Source: Pedobacter xixiisoli (GTDB taxonomy: Bacteria; Bacteroidota; Bacteroidia; Sphingobacteriales; Sphingobacteriaceae). Taken from it: DNA of 64,000 nucleotides. Positions 1 to 8,490 of the stretch are shown here, piece after piece (position 1 is the first letter of the stretch; each line of letters opens with the position of its first letter). Position numbers and translations under genes: made by a program. The notes under the pieces are model-generated. The model did not search any database, was not told where the DNA came from, and was given only the letters and a program-made list of their open reading frames with translations. The stretch covers positions 62,001 to 126,000 of the forward strand of contig NZ_OCMT01000005.1 of the NCBI RefSeq assembly GCF_900215335.1. Reading direction: 5' to 3'.

Positions 1-520
1 TGAAACGGTATAATGCGCTTTTATTTTTTAGAATATCATCAAAAGGTTTTTCTTCTTTGTAAAGGATCAAATAGGAGATGCAAGCATCATCCACATCCTC
101 TGGATATTCTATTCTCTTTAAGAAAAGCTCTACGTAGTCTTTAAATGAGGTCTTAAGACTTGGCATGTTTTTCTTTAAGCTAATAATAAATTGATAAGCT
201 GCTGGGTAGAGTTTTTGGTACTTTAAAATCATTAAAGAATCAAATAGTATTTGTGCCTGGTTATAATTAAAATAGAAATTGTACTTATCTAAACGAGAGT
301 CAAAGGATTGTTGTAAATTCATTTTAAAATATTTTCTACTAATTGTATCAGTTTCTAGCATTGGCATTATTTCCTCTGTGCAGAAGGATAGATCGCACAA
401 ACTAAGCTGGAAATTATTGTGTTTTAAATAATTTGCAACTCCTTTAGTATTATTTTCCTGCGCTATACAGCTACTTATGCTTATTATAAAAATTAAGCTT
501 AGACTAATTATTGATTTCAT
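1..520 (-). CDS. secreted or lipoprotein hypothetical protein (3' end outside window)
   Basis: An open frame starts with ATG at 518-520 and runs leftward off the window edge with no stop, giving 173 visible codons. The first 21 residues form a signal peptide: Lys at position 2, a hydrophobic run, then SSCIAQ. Either signal peptidase I cleaves before Gln21 or Cys18 is a lipid anchor. The mature part is mixed polar and aromatic with no family motif I recognise. Nothing upstream on the same strand is closer than the transposase element, so it is probably transcribed alone from the AT-rich stretch at 521-620. The function is unknown. I am fairly sure it is a real gene because of the clean signal peptide and the long open frame. 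Confidence 0.6.
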   Translation of the reverse strand, partial: MKSIISLSLIFIISISSCIAQENNTKGVANYLKHNNFQLSLCDLSFCTEEIMPMLETDTISRKYFKMNLQQSFDSRLDKYNFYFNYNQAQILFDSLMILKYQKLYPAAYQFIISLKKNMPSLKTSFKDYVELFLKRIEYPEDVDDACISYLILYKEEKPFDDILKNKSALYRF

Positions 521-630
521 TTTCTTCCGAAATTATTACTGTTTTTTTTACTTTTTTACTTTTTTACTTTTATATTTTGATTTTATCTCCAATTCAAGGT
601 TATTAACGTAATCTGCAATTTCCCCCCTCT

Positions 631-660
631 GGTTTAAGTGTTCCAAAGGTCACTTAAACC
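631..660. repeat. left REP-like hairpin of the RAYT element
   Basis: A perfect 10-bp inverted repeat GGTTTAAGTG/CACTTAAACC encloses a 10-nt loop and is preceded by six C residues at 622-627. Its last base is the last base of the transposase stop codon (660-662 on the minus strand), so it may also act as the gene's terminator. Confidence 0.75.
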
Positions 661-1250
661 TATTTAGAAAACCAAGGTCTCCAGACCGGAATGCAGCACT
701 GCATAAACGATACCGGTACAAGCCCACTTTTTTCTTCGTAATAGTCTGTTGCGCTACTGTATTTGTAATACTGTGCCTCGGTAACCAAGCCACTTTCTAC
801 GGGGTTCTCATGCAGATAATTTAGCCGTTGTTCTATCATTTTATTTGTACTTAATTCTACAGGGTGGTTGTCCTGTTGCCAAAATTGGTAAATCTTGTTA
901 TTGCTGTTCTGCAACCCAGCACGTTTAAAGAGCCATAACATCCAATCTCGCCTACTCTCTTGTTGGTTGCTTTCAATACTTGAAATAATCATTTTACTTG
1001 TATATTTCTTTAAATCCCTAATAATGTTGACCAGTTCAAAGCTTTCCCTAGCAGAAGCAATGAGATGCACATGGTTGCTCATAATAACCCAGGCATGCAG
1101 ATTTAACCCCTTTTCTTTAATGCAGAATTTTAAACTGTCAACCACCAACTCCTTATAGCGTTCCCTAGTAAATACATCTATCCAGTTTACCACCGCAAAT
1201 GTTATAAAATGCGGCAAACGGTTGTCTCCAAACTTGTATTTTGTCGCCAT
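660..1250 (-). CDS. REP-associated tyrosine transposase (Y1/HUH family)
   Basis: This 196-residue protein is a Y1 (IS200-like) transposase of the REP-associated type. In the family, such enzymes nick single-stranded DNA at hairpin ends and form a covalent 5'-phosphotyrosine link. The HUH metal motif is seen as SNHVHL (His60, His62). The catalytic tyrosine is Tyr83 in DLKKYTS. The family's YLHENPV motif is at 145-151, and the N-terminal RLPHF segment is also typical. The length fits an intact enzyme with no frameshift. Matching hairpins flank it on both sides, as for RAYTs that act on REP sequences. The gene stands alone, with no TnpB or IscB partner in the window, so it is likely a domesticated or single-copy RAYT rather than a full IS605 element. 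Confidence 0.9.
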   Translation of the reverse strand: MATKYKFGDNRLPHFITFAVVNWIDVFTRERYKELVVDSLKFCIKEKGLNLHAWVIMSNHVHLIASARESFELVNIIRDLKKYTSKMIISSIESNQQESRRDWMLWLFKRAGLQNSNNKIYQFWQQDNHPVELSTNKMIEQRLNYLHENPVESGLVTEAQYYKYSSATDYYEEKSGLVPVSFMQCCIPVWRPWFSK

Positions 1251-1300
1251 ATTTTTATTTCTGCTACTATTTCCAGACTAAGTCTTCGGTTCTCATTTTA

Positions 1301-1337
1301 GGTTTAAGTGGCCGCTGAAAAAGCGAACACTTAAACT
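1301..1337. repeat. right REP-like hairpin of the RAYT element
   Basis: GGTTTAAGTG (1301-1310) pairs with CACTTAAACT (1328-1337; nine of ten bases). An inner stem CGCT/AGCG encloses a GAAAA loop, and a run of six G follows at 1339-1344. The outer stem is the same sequence as the left hairpin, in the transposase's upstream region. Confidence 0.75.
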
Positions 1338-1344
1338 AGGGGGG

Positions 1345-2013
1345 TGATTTAGCTGTTGAGTAGAACTAAGAAAACAAAGTGATTAGCACAAATAAATGAT
1401 ACGCAAAAACTACAGACTAGCGCTTTCGTTATACATAATTATTTGGAGAGGCTAAAGTCTGATGATTTAGATGTCCTTTTGAAGGCTTAATAAGTAGAGT
1501 TTTACACGGTAAAACGACTATTAACTTTAAAAATGTTAAAGTTAATTGAGATGATGATGTTGGCATAAGTTTTATTCATAGGTAAGACAAGTAAACTTAA
1601 GTATGTAAGAGCTAAAATGAAAGAAAAATGATACTCCTAATTGTACTGATTTTTCAGGGGTAAATAAAAGGCAAATACCTTTTGTTTCTACAACCGCATC
1701 GCTGAAGGAATAGCAGATTGATTAAATTTTTGGTATAATTTTTTGAGGTAAACGTTGTGTAATTTACTAATTATTAGTTGATTAGAAAGTTTTTTGGCTT
1801 TTTCCTTAACAGCTATTTGCCTACAAGCCAATGTTCTGCATTTGTAAAGCATAGGGTCATTTTGATAGGGCTTCGGGATTGTAAAGCCTGAAAAGCGAGC
1901 GGATTGCAGACAGAATAGTAAAATATAATCATCACACAATCTTTCTTACATCCTCTGGTGGTAAAATCATAAAATCTGATAAAAAATCATTCCTTTTGTG
2001 AAAAACCAGCTCT
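1345..2013. other. 669-bp spacer with no supported gene
   Basis: An 83-codon minus-strand frame (1688-1939) has no signal peptide or domain and is not called as a gene. The only notable content is an 11-codon stretch at 1796-1828 that resembles the 3' end of rlmN (separate entry). The rest is AT-rich, with no hairpin or promoter I can defend. Confidence 0.5.
1796..1828 (-). pseudogene. possible fossil of an rlmN 3' end
   Basis: Read on the minus strand, this stretch encodes ACRQIAVKEKA. The C-terminus of the intact RlmN at 4042-5091 is ACGQLAVKEKA. Nine of 11 residues match. At DNA level 24 of 33 bases match, and many of the differences are at third codon positions, which points to a once-translated copy rather than chance. 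Nothing upstream or downstream in this frame resembles the rest of RlmN. It could be a scrap of a lost paralogue, or a coincidence helped by low-complexity codons. Confidence 0.3.
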
Positions 2014-3957
2014 ATGAAAAAAATCTTAACCATAGCCTTAATTACGGCTTCTGCTAACATTTATGCTCAGCAATACCAAAGTATCAAGCTAAATGAAAAA
2101 ATACAAACACTTCATTTAGAAAGCTACACCGGAAATATCCTAACAAAGGATAAAAACACAATTTATGGCATAAGTCAATCAGAAAACAAAATCATCTGGA
2201 AAATTAATAAGCAAGAATTGGCTGATCAGTCTACACTAGAGTCTTTTAGTAAAAGTTTAGCCTCATTATCTTCTGCAGAGTTCTTAAAACAGTCTACAGG
2301 AGATGAAGATATCGAAGTTATTGCCAACTCTCCTTTTGCTAAAGTTGTTTTTGATAATAATGAGGTTATTATTAATACTGTAGATGGAAATGTTCTCTAC
2401 AATGCCGCAAAAATGAACAATAAAATATTGAGCAACCTGCTGATTCCTGATGAAAATTCGATGCTTCTTTTGATAACTAAAGATAAAAATATCTATTTTC
2501 AAAAATACAATCTCAAAACTAAGAGCATTGATTGGGAGAGCAAATTGGCATCAGTTGAAAGTTATGGTTTAAAGCTTAAAAATGCTTACAAGAGTCTGTT
2601 TGGTGATGGAAAACAAGCCTCAGTAAATGAGAATAAAGTGACTGTAAAAGATGAATATATTTACACAATCGTAAATTCTTCACTTTATCAATTAGATAGA
2701 AAAACGGGTAATATCAATTGGGGCTATGCAGATCCTATTTCCGATTTTTTTGTAAGCAATAATGGTGAAAAGGTTGCGATTATTACTAATTCTGGAGGTT
2801 TATTGTCATCTAAACAAAACCTTAATCTATTAGATAAAAAAACGGGGAATAAACTTTGGAAAGAAAATATCACCACTAAGTATTTTACTTATTTAGAAGA
2901 TTACGTAGATAAGATTTTAGTTGCGCATGCTTCAGGATTCAACTTCTATGGATATAACGATGGTAACAAGGTTTGGAAAAAAGATGCAAAAGGAGATGCC
3001 ATAAAGAAGGTGATTCCGATTGATCAGGATTACCTTTACATTGCAGATAGAGAAATGAATTTAATAGATAAAGATGGTAAAAACAAGTGGAAGAAATTTG
3101 TTGAAATTGCAGATAAAGATGATGACCAAGTGCTTTATCTAGGCAAGGTTGAAAATAATAGGGTTTTCTATCTTACAGATGTTTTTGGAAACATGGTGGA
3201 TTATAGTACAGGTGTGAAAATTTGGAAAAGGAATGTAGAGTTTGATCCAAAAAGACCTCTTGTTTATTCTTTTGATGGCACTAAGTTTCTGGTTTACAAC
3301 AATAAAAGGATCTATACCTTTAATCCAAATACTAAAGATGATCCTAAGCCAAAAGGTAAAGTGGATGTAGAGAATGATAAAACTATTTCTAGCATTGAGG
3401 CTTTCGATTGGGGAATTTGCATAGTTGGGCAAAATGACGTGATTGGATTAGACAATGATGGAAATACGATTTACCAAAAAACTTATAAAGAGCCAGGAGA
3501 AGCTAGTAGAAGATTGTTGAAAACAGGTTCTATAATAGGAAAAGGTTACTTTGGAACGGCGGCAAGTCTGCATTCCGCAATTGCCAATGCACAAGTTGTC
3601 GTAAAATATAGAGATGCTAATGGAAATCTGGTTGAAGAGACATCTGATTTATTAGATAAGCAAACCAAAGATAGATTAAATAAGAAGGCAGATAATCAAG
3701 CTGCAGTTGCATCATTTATCGATGATGCTGTATTGTCGCAGGTTAAGAATCGCTTTAACGGTTTGAAACAAAACAGAGATTTTGCTTTTATTTTGGCCCG
3801 AGGAGAAAATGGCGCTGAACTTATAAAAGTTAATAAAAGAGATGGGAAGGAATTGCAAAAAATAACTTTAGGTTCTAATAAGCCTTTATATGAAATTGAT
3901 CCCGTTACTGGAGGTATATTTTATGCTTCTGAAAATGAAATAAGAGTTTATAGATAA
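2014..3957 (+). CDS. secreted PQQ-like beta-propeller repeat protein
   Basis: This 647-residue protein has a clear signal peptide (1-18, ending NIYA before Gln19) and a body made of beta-propeller blades. Blade signatures of the type TGxxxW recur, for example RKTGNINWGY, KKTGNKLWKE, DGNKVWKKD and STGVKIWKRN. These resemble the PQQ/WD40-like repeats of outer-membrane-assembly and dehydrogenase-type propellers. No quinone- or metal-binding residues can be assigned, so enzymatic activity is not claimed. The protein probably sits in the periplasm or on the outer membrane. It is a single gene that ends just before a strong bidirectional hairpin shared with the convergent rlmN gene. The ATG at 2014 is directly followed by the signal peptide, which fixes the start. 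Confidence 0.75.
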   Translation: MKKILTIALITASANIYAQQYQSIKLNEKIQTLHLESYTGNILTKDKNTIYGISQSENKIIWKINKQELADQSTLESFSKSLASLSSAEFLKQSTGDEDIEVIANSPFAKVVFDNNEVIINTVDGNVLYNAAKMNNKILSNLLIPDENSMLLLITKDKNIYFQKYNLKTKSIDWESKLASVESYGLKLKNAYKSLFGDGKQASVNENKVTVKDEYIYTIVNSSLYQLDRKTGNINWGYADPISDFFVSNNGEKVAIITNSGGLLSSKQNLNLLDKKTGNKLWKENITTKYFTYLEDYVDKILVAHASGFNFYGYNDGNKVWKKDAKGDAIKKVIPIDQDYLYIADREMNLIDKDGKNKWKKFVEIADKDDDQVLYLGKVENNRVFYLTDVFGNMVDYSTGVKIWKRNVEFDPKRPLVYSFDGTKFLVYNNKRIYTFNPNTKDDPKPKGKVDVENDKTISSIEAFDWGICIVGQNDVIGLDNDGNTIYQKTYKEPGEASRRLLKTGSIIGKGYFGTAASLHSAIANAQVVVKYRDANGNLVEETSDLLDKQTKDRLNKKADNQAAVASFIDDAVLSQVKNRFNGLKQNRDFAFILARGENGAELIKVNKRDGKELQKITLGSNKPLYEIDPVTGGIFYASENEIRVYR

Positions 3958-3962
3958 GGATA

Positions 3963-4011
3963 AATTAGAAGAATGGTTTAGGGATTATCAATCTAAATCA
4001 TTCTTCTAATT
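3963..4011. terminator. bidirectional hairpin terminator
   Basis: Arms of 19 bp (3963-3981 and 3993-4011) pair with a single G-T wobble around an 11-nt loop. The hairpin lies between the convergent beta-propeller gene and rlmN. Its A/T-rich flanks suit intrinsic termination in both directions. Confidence 0.75.
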
Positions 4012-4041
4012 ATTAATTACCATATTCGTCTATTGAGGGGT

Positions 4042-5091
4042 TTAAGCTTTTTCCTTTACCGCCAGCTGTCCGCAAGCGGCATCAATATCTTTACCTCGGC
4101 TTCTTCTAATATTAGTAGTGATGCCCTGTTTCTTTAAGTAATTTGCGAAAGCATCTATTTTATCGCCTTCGGCATTAACGAAATCTGCAAATTGAATAGG
4201 GTTGTATTCAATTAAATTTACTTTACAAGGTACATGCTTACAGAATTTAGCTAACTCCATCGCATCCTGTATCTCATCGTTAAAGTTGTTGAAGACGATA
4301 TATTCGTAAGTAACTGGATTTTTCGTTTTTTGGAAATAGTATTTTAAAGCTTCGGCCAATGCCTTCAAGGAGTTATGCTCTGTGATTGGCATAATCTCGT
4401 GGCGTTTTTGGTCGTTAGCGGCATGAAGCGAAAGAGCTAAATTGAATTTCACACCGTCGTCACCCAGTTTCTTGATCATCTTGGCTATACCTGCAGTAGA
4501 AACAGTGATACGTTTGTAGGACATATTCAACCCATCTGGAGCAGTAATGCGTTCGATAGATTTTAACACATTGGCATAATTCAGCAATGGCTCGCCCATG
4601 CCCATATACACAATGTTGGTTAACGGGATATTGTAATTTTGCTTTGCCTGCTTGTCAATCAAAACCACTTGGTCATAAATTTCATCTGCATTTAAATTAC
4701 GTACTCTGTCCATATAGCCAGTTGCACAAAATTTGCAGGTTAAACTACAGCCTACTTGCGAGCTTACGCAAGCAGTCATTCTTTCTTCTGTCGGAATTAA
4801 AACACCCTCAACGATATTACCATCATGTAACTTAAAAGCATTTTTGATGGTATGGTCGTTGCTGAATTGTGCATTACTAATTTCAACAGTATTGATGGTG
4901 TAGCCTTCGTTCAATTTCTTGCGTAAATCTTTAGAGAGATTGCTCATCTCATCGAAATTACGAGCAGATTTTTCCCAAAGCCATTGATAGACTTGTTTGG
5001 CCCTAAATGCAGGTTCACCCATGTCTTTAAAATGTTGGGCTAATTGTTCTGGACTTAATGACCTAATGTCTATCTTTTTTGTACTTTGCAT
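4042..5091 (-). CDS. rlmN: dual-specificity rRNA/tRNA adenine C2-methyltransferase RlmN
   Basis: RlmN is a radical-SAM enzyme that methylates C2 of A2503 in 23S rRNA and A37 in some tRNAs. The 349-residue length is normal for the family. The radical-SAM cluster motif CxxxCxxC is seen as CSLTCKFC (Cys115, Cys119, Cys122). The two extra catalytic cysteines of the family are present as Cys108 (TACVSSQ) and the methyl-carrying Cys340 in AACGQLAV near the C-terminus. The YMGMGEPLLN signature is also present. A Bacteroidetes-type promoter box, TAACTTTG on the minus strand, lies just upstream at 5099-5106, which supports the ATG at 5091. The gene stands alone, convergent with the beta-propeller gene. 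Confidence 0.97.
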   Translation of the reverse strand: MQSTKKIDIRSLSPEQLAQHFKDMGEPAFRAKQVYQWLWEKSARNFDEMSNLSKDLRKKLNEGYTINTVEISNAQFSNDHTIKNAFKLHDGNIVEGVLIPTEERMTACVSSQVGCSLTCKFCATGYMDRVRNLNADEIYDQVVLIDKQAKQNYNIPLTNIVYMGMGEPLLNYANVLKSIERITAPDGLNMSYKRITVSTAGIAKMIKKLGDDGVKFNLALSLHAANDQKRHEIMPITEHNSLKALAEALKYYFQKTKNPVTYEYIVFNNFNDEIQDAMELAKFCKHVPCKVNLIEYNPIQFADFVNAEGDKIDAFANYLKKQGITTNIRRSRGKDIDAACGQLAVKEKA

Positions 5092-5098
5092 TGGGCTA

Positions 5099-5106
5099 CA
5101 AAGTTA
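5099..5106 (-). promoter_or_regulatory. -7 promoter box of rlmN
   Basis: The minus strand reads TAACTTTG, an exact match to the Bacteroidetes -7 consensus TAnnTTTG, 7 bases before the rlmN ATG. Nineteen bases further upstream is TTCG, a three-of-four match to the -33 TTTG element. The leader would be very short or absent. Confidence 0.45.
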
Positions 5107-5173
5107 CTTAAAAAGATTGAGGCTTCGAAAACCTAATTCCGAAGCCTCAAAAATGTATAAAAGCTAATTAAAA

Positions 5174-6709
5174 TTAAGCTTTAGGATTGGTGTCGTTTGC
5201 TTCAATACTTGGTGTAGCTTCAGTATCTTCTCCTTTTAAATAAGTAGGTAAGTTTAAGCCTGCCATGTTAAACAAATCGTTTAAAGGAGGCACAGTTTTC
5301 ATCATGCCCGACACAAAGTTTGCGGTAGATCCAGCACCATTTTCACCTGCTCCGTTGCCAGAATCCCAAACCGTGATTTTATCAATCTTAATGTTTTTAA
5401 CGGCTTCAACCTGTGTTTTAACCAATTCGGGTAATTTTTCAATTAATAATAATTGAAAGGCTTTGGTTGGGTCGCCACCAGCTGCGGCAACAACCTCGCG
5501 GTAACCTTCAGCCTGTTTGGTTAAAATCTCGAATAAACCTTTCGCCTCCGCTTCCATTTTTGCGAAAATCGCATCAGCTTCACCTTTTGCGTTCTCTCTG
5601 ATGGTTTCTGCATCAGCTTGTGCTTGGATGATAGCTTTTTGCTTAGCAATTTCTGCGGGAATAACAATGTTTGCAATTTGTGTTGCTCTTTCTCTGTCAG
5701 AACGAGCTTCCTCCGCCTTTTGCTCAGCTAAGTATGAGGCTTCTAAGGCTTTTGCTTGTTGAACTTTCTCTGCCGAAACTGCAATTTTTAAAGATTCTGC
5801 TTCTTTTTCTCTTCTTAACGCATCAGAGTTTGCGATGTTAATTTTAGCTTCATTTTCTCCTTTTACCGCAAGTGCATTGGCTTCCGAAGTTTTGATACGG
5901 GTATCTCTTTCTGCTTCGGCTTTACCAATGGCCTCATCTTTAAATGCCGATGCAATACTGATTTCTCTATCTTTTTGGGTAATAGCGATTTTAACATCAC
6001 GTTCACGTTGCGTTTCTGCAATTTGAACATCTTTCTCCCTATCAGCTATGGCTTTACCAGTTTCTCCGATTTTAGTTTGTTCAGCAACGCTGATGATAGC
6101 TTCGTTGATCGCTTTTGCTGCGGCTTCTTTACCTAAAGCCTCAATGTAGCCAGACTCATCTTTAATATCAGTTACGTTTACGTTGATCAATTTTAAACCG
6201 ATTTTCTTCAGCTCAGTATCTACGTTTTTAGAAATATTGTCTAAGAATTTATCACGGTCGGAGTTAATTTCTTCGATAGTCATGGTTGCGATTACCAAAC
6301 GTAACTGACCAAACAAGATGTCTTTTGATAATTCTTGGATATCAGCAGGAGCTAAGCCTAATAAACGTTCAGCAGCATTGTTCATGCTATCTGCTTCGGT
6401 AGAAATTGCAATGGTAAATCGACAAGGAACATCCACACGGATATTTTGTCTACTTAACGCATTTACCAAGTTAGCTTCAATAGAAATTGGCTTAAGGTCT
6501 AAATACGCAAAGTCTTGAATTACTGGCCAAATGAAAGCACCACCACCGTGGATACATTTAGCGGATGTGCCACCAGTTTTTCCGTAAATCACTAAAATTT
6601 TATCGGAAGGACAGCGTTTGTAACGTGCTAATAAGGCTGAGAGCGTGACGAAAATAACGACAACGGCAATTAAAATTAGGGTAATAGGTGATTGTAAGAG
6701 GTTTTCCAT
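5174..6709 (-). CDS. flotillin-like SPFH-domain membrane protein
   Basis: Flotillins scaffold ordered membrane microdomains at the inner membrane. This 511-residue protein has one N-terminal membrane segment (about 8-28), an SPFH/band-7 domain (about 30-190), and a long alanine- and glutamate-rich coiled coil (about 200-400) with repeated EAE/KAEAE-type motifs. A Gly/Ala-rich stretch and a polar tail follow. This layout is that of FloT/YqiK proteins, not of the shorter stomatin or HflK/C proteins. It starts 3 bases after the stop of the NfeD-like gene, forming the NfeD-flotillin operon common in bacteria. Both proteins are thought to act together in the membrane. Confidence 0.92.
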   Translation of the reverse strand: MENLLQSPITLILIAVVVIFVTLSALLARYKRCPSDKILVIYGKTGGTSAKCIHGGGAFIWPVIQDFAYLDLKPISIEANLVNALSRQNIRVDVPCRFTIAISTEADSMNNAAERLLGLAPADIQELSKDILFGQLRLVIATMTIEEINSDRDKFLDNISKNVDTELKKIGLKLINVNVTDIKDESGYIEALGKEAAAKAINEAIISVAEQTKIGETGKAIADREKDVQIAETQRERDVKIAITQKDREISIASAFKDEAIGKAEAERDTRIKTSEANALAVKGENEAKINIANSDALRREKEAESLKIAVSAEKVQQAKALEASYLAEQKAEEARSDRERATQIANIVIPAEIAKQKAIIQAQADAETIRENAKGEADAIFAKMEAEAKGLFEILTKQAEGYREVVAAAGGDPTKAFQLLLIEKLPELVKTQVEAVKNIKIDKITVWDSGNGAGENGAGSTANFVSGMMKTVPPLNDLFNMAGLNLPTYLKGEDTEATPSIEANDTNPKA

Positions 6710-6712
6710 ATA

Positions 6713-7279
6713 TTATATTTTTTCTACGAGTACTAAGTTGTTACTTTCAATTTTTACTATTTTTATGGTAGCGCCACTGGCAATTTGTTCTTCGTTGGTA
6801 ATGGCATCCACTTCTCTGAACGAGCCGTTTACGCTTATCTGTATTTTTCCAGTACCGCTTCTCTTTTCGGGAATACGTAGATAAACAGAACCACTTCTAT
6901 GCAATAGCGAAGTGATTTTAAATGAATTATCTTCTGCTAATTTTTGAATTTGTTTAATGATGACGAAGAAGATGAGGATAAAAGCAGCTCCTATTATTAC
7001 CGAGAGGATAATGAGTATTGCTCTATTGGTAATTAAACCGTAGAAAGAGATGCCTGTCCAGCTGAATCCTAGTAGGAAATTGATCAGGTTCCTGAAAGAG
7101 AAAAGCTGAAACGGAGCGTTACCTCCATCTAAGTCACCATCAAAATCTGCGTCGAGACCATCGCCCGAATCGGCACCGATAAAAGTCATGACCGTTTGAA
7201 TGATGAAAATAAAACTGATAGGTATTGCAAGATACCAAAAGACCCTAAGTAAAGGTTCGAGATTGTTTAGTGCGTCCAT
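6713..7279 (-). CDS. NfeD-like membrane protein with OB-fold tail
   Basis: This 188-residue protein has three predicted membrane helices (about 12-34, 60-82 and 86-110). An unusually acidic loop of repeated Asp-Gly lies between the first two (residues 37-53). The C-terminal domain (about 125-188) has the small beta-rich pattern of an NfeD OB-fold (SGSVYLRIP ... GTGKIQISV ... GATIKIVKIE). It lacks the N-terminal ClpP-like protease domain of long NfeD proteins, so it is the short NfeD1b-type partner of flotillin. It is the first gene of a two-gene operon, 3 bases ahead of the flotillin gene. The exact role is inferred from family and context. Confidence 0.85.
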   Translation of the reverse strand: MDALNNLEPLLRVFWYLAIPISFIFIIQTVMTFIGADSGDGLDADFDGDLDGGNAPFQLFSFRNLINFLLGFSWTGISFYGLITNRAILIILSVIIGAAFILIFFVIIKQIQKLAEDNSFKITSLLHRSGSVYLRIPEKRSGTGKIQISVNGSFREVDAITNEEQIASGATIKIVKIESNNLVLVEKI

Positions 7280-7415
7280 AGATTACTGTTGTGCGTTTCT
7301 CGCTAATATAATGAAATTAGACGATTTTGCCAAGAAAATCTAGGGAAATGATAAACCAAATAGTTGTTAGAATACCAGTTTTAAGTGGTATTCTAGCAAA
7401 AAAGGCTTTGCGAAG

Positions 7416-8402
7416 CTATTTTCTTTTGGGGCTACGGGTTTTTACTTTAGCCACTCCCGATTTACCGTTTGCTGGTCGAGTTGTTCTTTTATTGGGACCA
7501 TTAGATTTGAACCAATCGTTGGCGGCTGCGCTACTATTTCTTGATGCACCAGCGCCATTTCTTTTGTCTGGGTTTGCTTTGGTAGGGTCAGGTTTGCCTT
7601 TAGATTTTGCAAAACGCTGAGCGGGTTTTTCTGCTTTTTCAGCGCTAGCCTTTTTGTTTACTTGCTTCGGTGCTGCAGGCTTTTCTGAACTAGACTTTGC
7701 CACCATTTTAAAAATTTCGGCTTGTTCATTTTCATCCAGCTCACGCCAATCTCCTACGGGTAAACCTTTAAGTGTGATATTCATGATACGCACACGTTCC
7801 AGTTTAGTTACTTCGAAACCAAAATGTTCACACATACGGCGAATTTGTCGGTTAAGACCTTGAATTAATGTGATTCGGAAAGTGTTGGGTCCTTCTTGCT
7901 TTACCTTGCATTTTTTGGTCATTACACCTAAAACTGGAACACCCTTGCCCATGTTCTCCACAAAAGTTTCGTTGATAGGTTTGTTAACCGTCACTACATA
8001 TTCCTTTTCGTGGTTGTTGCCGGCACGTAGAATTTTATTAACTAAATCACCGTTGTTGGTTAAGAATATTAATCCTTGCGAATCTTTGTCTAATCTCCCG
8101 ATAGGGAAAACACGTTCGCTATGATTTACATGGTCTACAATATTGTCTTTAACGCCTGCTTCGGTAGTACTTGTAATGCCAACAGGTTTGTTGTAAGCAA
8201 TTAAAATTGAGTTTTCTGCCTGACGAGGCTCTATACTTTGACCATTTACATTCACCACATCTCCAAATAGCACTTTATCGCCTACTTTAGCTCTTTTGCC
8301 ATTGATAAATACTTGGCCAAGCTCAATATATCTATCTGCAGCTCTTCTAGAGCAAAGTCCGCTTTCGCTAATGTATTTATTTAAACGTGTGGTGTGATCC
8401 AT
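7416..8402 (-). CDS. rluF: 23S rRNA pseudouridine synthase, RluF type
   Basis: The protein converts uridine to pseudouridine in RNA. An N-terminal S4 RNA-binding domain (about 5-55, [14 protein letters not shown]) is followed by an RsuA-family catalytic domain. Its active-site motif [14 protein letters not shown] puts the catalytic Asp at residue 105. The following [14 protein letters not shown] segment is closer to RluF (U2604 of 23S rRNA) than to RluB or RluE. Residues from about 230 to 328 form a low-complexity basic tail rich in Lys, Ala, Pro and Ser that is absent from the catalytic core and may add RNA binding. It is a single gene, unrelated to the flotillin operon downstream. Confidence 0.88.
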   Translation of the reverse strand: MDHTTRLNKYISESGLCSRRAADRYIELGQVFINGKRAKVGDKVLFGDVVNVNGQSIEPRQAENSILIAYNKPVGITSTTEAGVKDNIVDHVNHSERVFPIGRLDKDSQGLIFLTNNGDLVNKILRAGNNHEKEYVVTVNKPINETFVENMGKGVPVLGVMTKKCKVKQEGPNTFRITLIQGLNRQIRRMCEHFGFEVTKLERVRIMNITLKGLPVGDWRELDENEQAEIFKMVAKSSSEKPAAPKQVNKKASAEKAEKPAQRFAKSKGKPDPTKANPDKRNGAGASRNSSAAANDWFKSNGPNKRTTRPANGKSGVAKVKTRSPKRK

Positions 8403-8490
8403 GATTAGTATGAGTTAATAATTTACAAAGTAACCAATTCTAATCCGAATATCTGTTAAAAAGATGTTTTAGAAACCGTTTAAAATAAAA

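Larger units (their letters stand above)
622..1344 (-). mobile_element. RAYT element: REP-like hairpin, transposase gene, REP-like hairpin
   Basis: One transposase gene (660-1250) is bracketed by two related hairpins. At the left, CCCCCC (622-627) precedes GGTTTAAGTG (631-640) and its perfect complement CACTTAAACC (651-660). At the right, GGTTTAAGTG (1301-1310) and CACTTAAACT (1328-1337) enclose an inner stem CGCT/AGCG (1313-1316 and 1322-1325), followed by GGGGGG (1339-1344). The outer C and G runs face each other. Hairpin ends are what the single-strand HUH transposases of the IS200/IS605 and RAYT type recognise. I infer that 622-1344 is the whole unit. No target-site duplication is expected for this class, so the exact ends are uncertain. 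Confidence 0.65.

Noticed and set aside
895-1158. 87-codon plus-strand frame
   Set aside because: It lies antisense inside the RAYT transposase gene, with no signal or domain of its own.
660-1250. Full IS200/IS605 element
   Set aside because: No TnpB/IscB accessory gene, and the protein has the RAYT N-terminus and flanking REP-like hairpins instead.
1688-1939. 83-codon minus-strand frame as a gene
   Set aside because: No domain, no signal peptide, odd composition; only its rlmN-like 11 codons are of interest.
5265-6884. Several plus-strand frames across the flotillin and NfeD genes
   Set aside because: They are antisense shadows of the Ala/Glu-rich coiled-coil codons on the minus strand.
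7327-8124. Plus-strand frames opposite rluF
   Set aside because: Antisense to a well-supported pseudouridine synthase gene; no independent support.
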